From assembly GCA_025924755.1 (NCBI GenBank), contig JAICHT010000233.1, positions 1 to 5,773 of the forward strand: a stretch of 5,773 nucleotides of DNA, in the 5' to 3' direction. Origin of the DNA: Chitinophagaceae bacterium (GTDB taxonomy: Bacteria; Bacteroidota; Bacteroidia; Chitinophagales; Chitinophagaceae). Each line of letters starts with the position of its first letter. The stretch's first letter is position 1. Both the position numbers and the translations under genes were made by a program. Shown in pieces: positions 1 through 5,773 of the stretch. Below the pieces are notes generated by a model. That model was given only the letters and a program-made list of their open reading frames with translations. It was not told the origin of the DNA and searched no databases.

Positions 1-919
1 GCCGGTTTAGAATATAACCTAGCTTCTTCCAATAATTTATGGACCGGTAAAATGTTAGTATTAAAATCCTTCAGCCCTGGTAAAAAAGGAAACGATTGGG
101 TGCAGGCTGGTAATCTGCAGTATGCCAGCCGCCGATGGACCATCAATGGTGCTTATCAATATACCGGGAAAAATTACAATGCAGAAGTAGGCTACGTTCC
201 CCGCCATGGTTATATTAAAATCAATCCGCAAATTGCCTATAACTTTTTTTCCAGACGGCGGACCGGTATTAACACACGGGCCGCAGTTTTCGTCAACCTA
301 TTATTTCGACCCTGCTTTTCATCAAACTGATAATGAAAGTTTATTAACATATTTAATTACGTTCAGAAACAAAGCCACGCTGGCGCCCCTTGCGATGCAT
401 GATTTTGTACAGTTGTTATTGCCTTTCGATCCTACCAATTCTCATAAAGATTCTTTGTTGATGGGAAGCAGACACCGGTGGAATACTGTAGGGGCTGATT
501 TTGTATCAAAGCCACAGACCCTTTTTACCTATGGATTTTCATTTCGCTATGGCGGTTACTATGCCGATGGCCGAAAACTTAGTATTAGTAATGATATTGG
601 ATATCGTTTTCAGCCTTTTGTAAATCTTGCATTACACACCAGTTACAACAAGTTGGATTTACCGCAACCCTGGGGCAACACTACTTTTTGGCTGGTAGGC
701 CCAAAGATTGATATCACGTTTACTAACAAACTTTTTTTTACTACTTATATTCAATACAACCAGCAGCTTAAAAATACCAATATCAATGCGCGGTTTCAAT
801 GGCGGTACAAACCCGCTTCTGATCTGTTTATTGTATATACCGATAATTATCTTACGGTTCCGTATTCGGTTCGCAACCGTGCACTGGTTATTAAGTTTAA
901 CTATTGGTGGAGTTTATAA
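1..919 (+). pseudogene. DUF5916 outer-membrane beta-barrel protein, 3' part, frameshifted
   Basis: This is the C-terminal part of a DUF5916 protein; the gene starts left of the window. Family members usually have an N-terminal CBM9-like domain followed by a large outer-membrane beta-barrel; their substrate is not established. The first frame is open from base 1 and reads family-like sequence (YVPRHGYIKINPQ at about 202-240), then continues out of register to a stop at 328-330. The family sequence resumes one base later in the next frame as PDGGPVLTHGPQ from 251. It runs through TDNES, FRNKATLAPLAMHDF, FDPTNS, YGFSFRYGGYYADGR, FWLVGPKID, QYNQQLKNTN and RFQWRYKPASDLFIVYTDNYL to a stop at 917-919. 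Alternating aromatic/polar strands and the aromatic C-terminus (FNYWWSL) fit a BAM-assembled barrel. The two halves join without missing residues, so only one base is wrong. It could be a true pseudogene or a sequencing/assembly error. An ATG at 206 opens the second frame, but it lies within the first-frame coding part and is unlikely to be a real start. Confidence 0.8.
244..250 (+). other. Frameshift site: run of seven T's in the DUF5916 gene
   Basis: The frame before the run reads AAC TTT TTT TCC AGA. Family sequence on the other side requires CCA GAC GGC GGA, starting at 251. Deleting one T (a run of six) gives N-F-F-P-D-G-G-P, which restores a continuous DUF5916 sequence. The change is therefore a single-base gain in a homopolymer. 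This is a typical place for a sequencing or assembly error, for a phase-variable or recent mutation, and less probably for transcriptional slippage. Confidence 0.75.
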
Positions 920-925
920 AATGCT

Positions 926-958
926 AAAGGCAAAGCATAAATTACGCTTTGCCTTTTT
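926..958 (+). terminator. Rho-independent terminator between convergent genes
   Basis: A perfect 11-bp stem pairs AAAGGCAAAGC (926-936) with GCTTTGCCTTT (946-956) around a 9-base loop, and a run of five T's ends at 958. It starts 7 bases after the DUF5916 stop. On the minus strand the same hairpin follows the DUF2911 gene, but only three T's follow the stem before AGCAT, so termination of that transcript should be weaker. It is probably shared by both convergent genes and oriented best for the plus strand. Confidence 0.85.
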
Positions 959-976
959 AAAATGTTTATAGATTAT

Positions 977-1513
977 TTACTTAATAGAAACCGGTACTTC
1001 CAAATTTTCCCAGCGAAGCACCATGCCTTTATTGGTTATATCATACTTCAGCCTTTCGCTCATAGAAGAAGACTTGTGAGGTGTGGCAGTAACAGTCAAT
1101 ACATCTTTTGCAGGATCCCTGTTAGCCTCGCCGGTGCGTTTAATTCCCCATTGGCCTGTCTCTGAATTGAAAATAAATTTCCATTCTTTTTCACCAGGAG
1201 TAGCAAATAAGGTATATTTTCCGGCAGGCAATTGTTTGCCTTCTACAGTTATGGGCTGATCGGTAGTGAAGGTGGTAGCTTCATTAGCGCCTGCACGCCA
1301 TACTTGTCCATATGGAACCAAACCGCCCCAAATTTTACGGCCTCTTACCGAAGGGCTGCTGTATTTTATTTCTATGGTTGCGTTCCCCACTTTGCCCCTT
1401 GTGCTATCCGGAGGGCTTGGACGCGTAGCCGGGTTGTTCTGCGCATGAGAACTGATTGAAAACAAACCGATAAAAAATAAGGTAAATGATGATAGGAAGA
1501 TTGCTTTTTTCAT
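977..1513 (-). CDS. DUF2911 domain-containing secreted protein
   Basis: This is a 178-residue DUF2911 protein, a family common in Bacteroidota with no established biochemical role. Residues 1-24 form a signal peptide: MKK, a hydrophobic stretch at about 4-20, then SSHA before Q25, a good signal peptidase I site. The protein is expected in the periplasm; there is no lipobox cysteine. The mature part shows the family hallmarks: YSSPSVRGRKIWGG (51-64), VPYGQVWRAGANEATT (66-81), LPAGKYTLFATPG (95-107) and a following WKFIFN segment. Some family members are longer and carry extra repeats; this one contains just the single domain, with a short tail ending WENLEVPVSIK. The ATG at 1511-1513 is chosen because the signal peptide begins directly there. 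Only a weak purine stretch (AAAGAA, about 6-11 bases upstream) precedes it. The gene converges on the DUF5916 gene and diverges from the helicase-nuclease gene, so it appears to be transcribed alone. Confidence 0.93.
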   Translation of the reverse strand: MKKAIFLSSFTLFFIGLFSISSHAQNNPATRPSPPDSTRGKVGNATIEIKYSSPSVRGRKIWGGLVPYGQVWRAGANEATTFTTDQPITVEGKQLPAGKYTLFATPGEKEWKFIFNSETGQWGIKRTGEANRDPAKDVLTVTATPHKSSSMSERLKYDITNKGMVLRWENLEVPVSIK

Positions 1514-1554
1514 ATGAGTTCTTTGTAAGTGATCAATTAAAAACCAGTTTTTTG

Positions 1555-1618
1555 TTGCTTAAATTTACGGTTATTTTATAAGCTTTAAAATTTAATATGC
1601 TGCGGAGCTTTTAAGCAA
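1555..1618. repeat. Inverted repeat, 9-bp arms, in the divergent intergenic region
   Basis: TTGCTTAAA at 1555-1563 is the exact reverse complement of TTTAAGCAA at 1610-1618, with 46 bases between the arms. It lies about 40-105 bases upstream of the DUF2911 start. It could be a paired binding site for a regulator, but AT-rich DNA produces such short dyads by chance, and the spacer is too long for a terminator. Confidence 0.35.
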
Positions 1619-1648
1619 TTTGCGAAACAGTAAAGCAGTTGAAAGTAG

Positions 1649-1675
1649 TTGCCAATTAACAGGTAAACAATTTTG
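1649..1675 (+). promoter_or_regulatory. Weak Bacteroidota-type promoter candidate for the helicase-nuclease gene
   Basis: CAATTTTG at 1668-1675 matches the Bacteroidota -7 element TAnnTTTG except at the first base. A TTG at 1649-1651 sits 16 bases upstream as a possible -33 element, slightly closer than the usual spacing. The site would start a transcript with an untranslated leader of about 60-70 bases before the ATG at 1747. The match is imperfect and was found by eye. Confidence 0.25.
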
Positions 1676-1746
1676 TGGAGGCTAAAATTATAAATCATTT
1701 GCCGCGTTGAGATGGTTAGTGCAAGAGAAATACAAATACAGTAAAA

Positions 1747-4700
1747 ATGCAGAACACAATAGTATCAAAACTCGAAGCTTCCCGAAAAGAGTTGCTGGAT
1801 CTGGGTCTTCGTAACCCGTTACTGAATTATAAGACTTTAAAAAGCCGGGGACTGCATATAGTTCAGGAAAAAGCAACGGCTGTTTATAAACTTCTGGTGG
1901 AAATGGGAAAATCCATGACGTTTTTGGCTGCGCCTGAAAATAATAATCAAAGTACACAAACTTCCATATCCAATCCAGATACCATATTAGAAGAAAGCTA
2001 TAACGATACGAAGCTTCAAACAACCGAAACGGCCACCTCTCTTCAAAACAAAATCCTGAACACTTATTATGCCGCCAAAACCAGTTTGGAAGAGCAAGGC
2101 ATTAATATTTTATACGTCACGTTAGGAATGTTGTATTGGTACGAATCGGAGAGCAGCCAGGAAGAAAGACAAGCTCCGCTCATATTAATTCCGGTAGCGC
2201 TGGAACGATCCAGTGCTAAAGAACGCTTTCGGTTGAAATATACCGGTGCGGAAATAGAAGAGAATCTTTCCCTGCAGGAAAAATTGAAAACAGAATTTGG
2301 TATCAATCTTCCGTCTTTGCCGGATACGGATGAATTGTCTATAGAAACTTATTTCGAAGAGATAAAAAATACAGTTGCCACATTCCCGCGTTGGCATATA
2401 GAAGCCGATACCATCGAATTGGGCTTTTTTTCCTTTGCAAAATTTATGATTTATCATGACCTGGATTATGATAAATGGCCGGCTGATAACCAGCCTACAG
2501 AGCATCCCATTATAAAAAATTTATTAGGGTCAGGTTTCGCCGATACACCACCAACTGTTTCAGAAGATGCATTTATTGATACCGAAACCACTGCCGATAC
2601 CTTGTACCAGGTGGTAGATGCAGATAGCTCGCAATTACTGGCTATGTTGGCGGTGCAGGAAGGTAAAAACCTGGTGATACAAGGGCCACCAGGTACGGGT
2701 AAATCGCAAACCATTACCAATATTATTGCCAATGCCATAGGCGAAGGAAAAAAGGTGCTTTTTGTAGCCGAAAAGCTTGCGGCGCTGGAAGTGGTAAAAC
2801 GCAGGCTGGATGCCATTAGTTTAGGAGAAGCCTGTTTGGAACTGCATAGCCATAAGGCTAATAAAAAAGACCTGCACCAGGAACTGAGGCGTATATTGGA
2901 ACTGGGCAAACCGGCACTCTATCAATTGCAGCAGGAAGTTGCTTTATTAGAAAGTTACAAGCACGAGTTGAACGATTATTGTACGGCTGTAAATACTGAA
3001 ATAGGCAAAAGCGGGTTAACGGTTCAAAAGCTGATAGGGCACTTATTAAACTTATATGAAAATGCCGGTGCCGAGTTGCCTAAAATTCCACTTTACCAAA
3101 TAGAAGAATGGGATGTAACGCAGATGAAAAGAGCGGAAGCATTGGCTGAAAATATACAGGCCCGGCTTCAGGATATTGGCATACCGGAAAATTTGCTTTT
3201 TTGGGGCAGCAACTTAAAAGTTTTACTTCCGCAGGAAGGTAAGGCATTACAAAAATCATTGCAAGAGGCTGTTGCTGCTACCGAAGAACTAAAGTTAGAA
3301 ACAGCGGGCATTACAAAGGCTATGGGGCTGCCCGAAGTTAAAAATAGAGAAGAATGCATGGGGTTACTTTCTATGGTACAACTAGCTTCTCTAAAACCCG
3401 ATTTGAAAGGCCTGAACATACAAGACGATAGCTGGTTGTTGCATAATGAAGAAATTAGTGAACTGCTGATATCGGGAAAACGGCTGGCAGAATTGCACCA
3501 AAACTATAAAGAAATCTTTATTCCGGAAGCGTGGCAGCAGGATGTGTTAGCCATACGACAAGAACTGCTGGCGCATGGAGATAAGTGGTTTAAATTTATG
3601 GTGGGTGCTTATAATAATGCCAATAAACAATTTGCCGCCTTATGTAAAACACCTCTGCCAAAAGAAACTGCCGCAAAACTGGTTTATATTGATGATTTGT
3701 TAGAAGCAAAAAGATTAGAAGCGCTTTTGAAAGAAAAAGAAATATGGGCAACAACACTATTTGGTAAGCGTTGGCAAAAGCAGAAATCGGACTGGGAAAT
3801 TTTGATAAACGCAGCCGGTTATTTAAAAGACGTATATCAGCAGATAGGCGATACCACCTGTCCGAAGGAAATCTTACCTTACCTGTGCAAAAATGAAAAC
3901 CCTGAAACCGCCGGTAAATACTACCAGTTGTTATTGCAAAAAATAAACGCACATGGAAACAGTATTCAGGACGTGGTTCAGCAACTGGCGCTTAACGAAA
4001 CACTACGCTTTTCCGGCAGCACCTTGTTGCATCAAAATTTTACCGAACAATACCTGTTTCTAACCAAATGGACACAACGCCTGCCCGAAATTCACCAGGT
4101 AATATCCTGGAATCATCTTACAGAAACAGCATCCGAACAAAACCTGGAAGGGTTAACCAATACGTCCATTAACTGGAGCGGGGCAAAAGGTTCTTTAAAA
4201 AAGTCACTGCAAAAAACATGGTATGAATACTTGCTGCAAAAAGCTATTCAGGAGCAGCCGGCATTAAGAAAGTTTGAAGGAACTAGTCATGAACAAGTGG
4301 TTGAACAGTTTAAAAAACTCGACAAACTGAACTTTCAATATAACCGGGCACGGGCGGCATTAACCCATTGGGAAGCTACACCACGGTTAGAAGCAGGAGG
4401 CCAGGTGAATATATTGCGAACAGAATTTAATAAAAAGGGAAGGCATATGCCCATACGCCGGTTGATGCAGGAAGCAGGACTGGCTATACAGGCTATTAAG
4501 CCGGTGTTTATGATGAGCCCATTATCCATTGCCAATTTTTTACCACCGGGTGCCCTCGAGTTTGATTTAGTTATTTTTGATGAAGCCAGCCAGGTCAAGC
4601 CTGTAGATGCTATTGGCGCTTTGCTAAGAGGTAAACAATTAATAGTAGTAGGCGATACCAAACAATTACCACCTACCAGTTTTTTCGATTCCCTTACAAA

Positions 4701-5773
4701 AGAAATAGAAGACGAAGACAATATCACTGCTGATATGCCCAGCATTTTAAGTTTGTGTGATGCCCAAGGCGTGCCGCAACGGATGCTTCGCTGGCATTAT
4801 CGCAGCAGGCACGAATCTCTAATAAGCTTGTCCAACCAGGAATTTTATGAAAACAAACTGGTTATTTTTCCAAGTCCCGGCTCCAGGCATCAATTAGGAT
4901 TGGTATTTCATCACTTAAAAGATACAGTATACGACAGGGGTAAAACCCGCACCAATACCGGTGAAGCAGATATAGTGGCGCAGGCGGTTATGGATCATGC
5001 ACGCAACCATCCTCAATTGAGCCTGGGCGTAGTGGCATTCAGTACAGCCCAAATGCAGGCTATCCAAGATGTATTAGAAATAAAACGAAAAGAAAATCCT
5101 GACCTGGAAACTTTTTTCAGTAATCATCTTCATGAACCTTTTTTTGTAAAAAATCTCGAAAATGTGCAGGGCGATGAGCGGGATGTAATATTCATCAGCA
5201 TTGGATACGGCCGTACTCAGGAAGGGTATATTAGCATGTCTTTCGGACCCTTAAATAACGATGGCGGCGAAAAAAGATTGAATGTGCTCATTACCAGGGC
5301 AAAGTTGCGCTGTGAAGTTTTTACCAATATTAATTCTGACGATATTGACATAGTACGAACTAAAAGCGCTGGTATAAAAGCGTTAAAAAGCTTTTTGTAT
5401 TTTGCTGAACATGGGAGGCTTGGTATACCTCAGGAAACAGGTCGCGAAGCTGACAGTCCTTTTGAAGAAAACGTAGCCGGGCATTTAACCCGTCTTGGGT
5501 ATATCGTAAGGAAACAAGTTGGTTCAGAAGGTTTTTATTTGGATATGGCAATTGTAGATGCAGAAAATCCAGGCAGGTATATTATCGGTATTGAATGTGA
5601 TGGAGCCGCCTACCATTCGGCCCGGTCTGCAAGGGATAGGGACCGGCTGCGTCAGCAAATACTGGAAAGCAACGGCTGGACGATCCACCGCATATGGAGT
5701 ACCGATTGGTTTAGAAATCCGGAGCGGGAATTAAAAAGACTGGTGGCCGCCATAGAAAGGGCGAAGGAACGTA
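1747..5773 (+). CDS. DUF4011 - SF1 helicase - Vsr-like nuclease (Hhe-type defence candidate), 3' end off window
   Basis: A continuous frame of 1342 codons without a stop; the true end lies beyond the window. The ATG at 1747 is the first after in-frame stops at 1708 and 1717. Residues about 8-290 form DUF4011: LLDLGLRNPLLNY (16-28) and LGMLYWYE...APLILIPV (126-150). The SF1 helicase follows: Q-motif DSSQ (Q296), Walker A GPPGTGKS (313-320, K319), motif Ia VLFVAEK (337-343), MMSPLSIANFLPP (922-934), Walker B DEASQ (945-949), motif III GDTKQLPP (969-976), LRWHYRSRHESLI (1014-1026), VVAFSTAQMQ (1095-1104), VQGDERD (1140-1146), and RLNVLITRAK (1177-1186) with presumed arginine finger R1184. A roughly 570-residue, mostly helical insertion separates motifs Ia and II. 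The C-terminal MTES_1575/Vsr-like nuclease shows SPFEE (1237-1241), D1266, ECD (1283-1285), H1290, and GW-IHRIWSTDWF (1310-1322). The family often ends in DUF3320, which would lie just downstream. Predicted role: ATP-driven nucleic-acid translocation coupled to cleavage, probably cytoplasmic antiviral defence. Architecture is certain; the defence role is inferred from similarity to Hhe. Confidence 0.92.
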   Translation, partial: MQNTIVSKLEASRKELLDLGLRNPLLNYKTLKSRGLHIVQEKATAVYKLLVEMGKSMTFLAAPENNNQSTQTSISNPDTILEESYNDTKLQTTETATSLQNKILNTYYAAKTSLEEQGINILYVTLGMLYWYESESSQEERQAPLILIPVALERSSAKERFRLKYTGAEIEENLSLQEKLKTEFGINLPSLPDTDELSIETYFEEIKNTVATFPRWHIEADTIELGFFSFAKFMIYHDLDYDKWPADNQPTEHPIIKNLLGSGFADTPPTVSEDAFIDTETTADTLYQVVDADSSQLLAMLAVQEGKNLVIQGPPGTGKSQTITNIIANAIGEGKKVLFVAEKLAALEVVKRRLDAISLGEACLELHSHKANKKDLHQELRRILELGKPALYQLQQEVALLESYKHELNDYCTAVNTEIGKSGLTVQKLIGHLLNLYENAGAELPKIPLYQIEEWDVTQMKRAEALAENIQARLQDIGIPENLLFWGSNLKVLLPQEGKALQKSLQEAVAATEELKLETAGITKAMGLPEVKNREECMGLLSMVQLASLKPDLKGLNIQDDSWLLHNEEISELLISGKRLAELHQNYKEIFIPEAWQQDVLAIRQELLAHGDKWFKFMVGAYNNANKQFAALCKTPLPKETAAKLVYIDDLLEAKRLEALLKEKEIWATTLFGKRWQKQKSDWEILINAAGYLKDVYQQIGDTTCPKEILPYLCKNENPETAGKYYQLLLQKINAHGNSIQDVVQQLALNETLRFSGSTLLHQNFTEQYLFLTKWTQRLPEIHQVISWNHLTETASEQNLEGLTNTSINWSGAKGSLKKSLQKTWYEYLLQKAIQEQPALRKFEGTSHEQVVEQFKKLDKLNFQYNRARAALTHWEATPRLEAGGQVNILRTEFNKKGRHMPIRRLMQEAGLAIQAIKPVFMMSPLSIANFLPPGALEFDLVIFDEASQVKPVDAIGALLRGKQLIVVGDTKQLPPTSFFDSLTKEIEDEDNITADMPSILSLCDAQGVPQRMLRWHYRSRHESLISLSNQEFYENKLVIFPSPGSRHQLGLVFHHLKDTVYDRGKTRTNTGEADIVAQAVMDHARNHPQLSLGVVAFSTAQMQAIQDVLEIKRKENPDLETFFSNHLHEPFFVKNLENVQGDERDVIFISIGYGRTQEGYISMSFGPLNNDGGEKRLNVLITRAKLRCEVFTNINSDDIDIVRTKSAGIKALKSFLYFAEHGRLGIPQETGREADSPFEENVAGHLTRLGYIVRKQVGSEGFYLDMAIVDAENPGRYIIGIECDGAAYHSARSARDRDRLRQQILESNGWTIHRIWSTDWFRNPERELKRLVAAIERAKER

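Larger units (their letters stand above)
1514..1746. other. Divergent intergenic region
   Basis: These 233 bases separate two divergent starts and must hold the 5' regulatory regions of both genes. The stretch is AT-rich. Stop codons at 1708-1710 and 1717-1719 close the helicase frame upstream of 1747, so no earlier in-frame start exists nearby. I see no RNA gene, no small coding region with a convincing start, and no clear Shine-Dalgarno before 1747; the A-rich sequence just before the ATG is normal for this phylum. A 9-bp inverted repeat and one weak promoter candidate are listed separately. Confidence 0.7.

Noticed and set aside
244..250. Programmed ribosomal frameshifting in the DUF5916 gene
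   Set aside because: No stimulatory stem-loop, internal Shine-Dalgarno or slow codon is evident, and a barrel protein has no obvious need for it; a homopolymer indel is simpler.
206..919. An independent 237-residue gene starting at the ATG at 206
   Set aside because: Its first residues (about 206-243) are out-of-frame reading of the upstream DUF5916 coding sequence; family similarity begins only at the T-run, so it is the second half of a frameshifted gene.
962..1459. Plus-strand open frames (962-1165, 1232-1459, 1266-1448) opposite DUF2911
   Set aside because: They overlap a well-supported signal-peptide-bearing DUF2911 gene on the minus strand and have no coding character.
1688..2909. Antisense open frames of 79-147 residues opposite the 5' part of the helicase gene, including 2466-2909 (-)
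   Set aside because: Their translations are low-complexity or unlike any family I know, and the opposite strand carries clear DUF4011 and Walker A motifs throughout.
4335..4745. A 136-residue antisense open frame opposite the Walker B region
   Set aside because: It is the shadow of the conserved MMSPLS/DEASQ/GDTKQLPP coding sequence; no start signal or recognisable domain.
2683..5304. RecD- or UvrD/Rep-type recombination helicase
   Set aside because: The DEASQ Walker B, GDTKQLPP motif III and N-terminal DUF4011 place it with Upf1-like COG1112 helicases rather than with UvrD or RecD.
1..5773. CRISPR arrays, tRNA/rRNA genes, insertion sequences, attachment sites
   Set aside because: Nothing resembling regularly spaced repeats, terminal inverted repeats with a transposase, or RNA-gene sequence was seen in reading either strand.

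Overview
The window looks like chromosomal DNA from a member of the Bacteroidota, probably of the Chitinophagaceae type. The evidence is a DUF5916 outer-membrane barrel protein, a secreted DUF2911 protein, A-rich start regions without clear Shine-Dalgarno sequences, and moderately AT-rich codon use. No rRNA, tRNA, CRISPR array, transposase or integrase is visible. The species assignment is inference.

Layout. Positions 1-919 (+) hold the 3' part of a DUF5916 gene. Its reading frame breaks in a run of seven T's at 244-250, so it is either a real pseudogene or a one-base sequence error. A strong hairpin with a T-run at 926-958 lies in the 57-base gap to a convergent gene at 977-1513 (-), a small secreted DUF2911 protein. 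A 233-base divergent intergenic region (1514-1746) follows, with a 9-bp inverted repeat and at best a weak promoter candidate.

From 1747 to the end of the window runs one uninterrupted (+) reading frame of at least 1342 codons that does not stop inside the window. It encodes a DUF4011 N-terminal domain, an SF1 (Upf1-like, COG1112 type) helicase with a long helical insertion, and a C-terminal Vsr-like nuclease of the MTES_1575 type. All recognisable catalytic motifs are intact. This is the architecture of the single-gene antiviral candidate called Hhe (DUF4011-helicase-Vsr), and it is the most interesting object in the window.

How the genes fit together. The two left-hand genes look like ordinary envelope/periplasmic functions and share a terminator. 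The helicase-nuclease is transcribed away from DUF2911, has no visible partner on its 5' side, and probably acts as a self-contained nucleic-acid-processing enzyme. Any partner genes would have to lie beyond the right edge.
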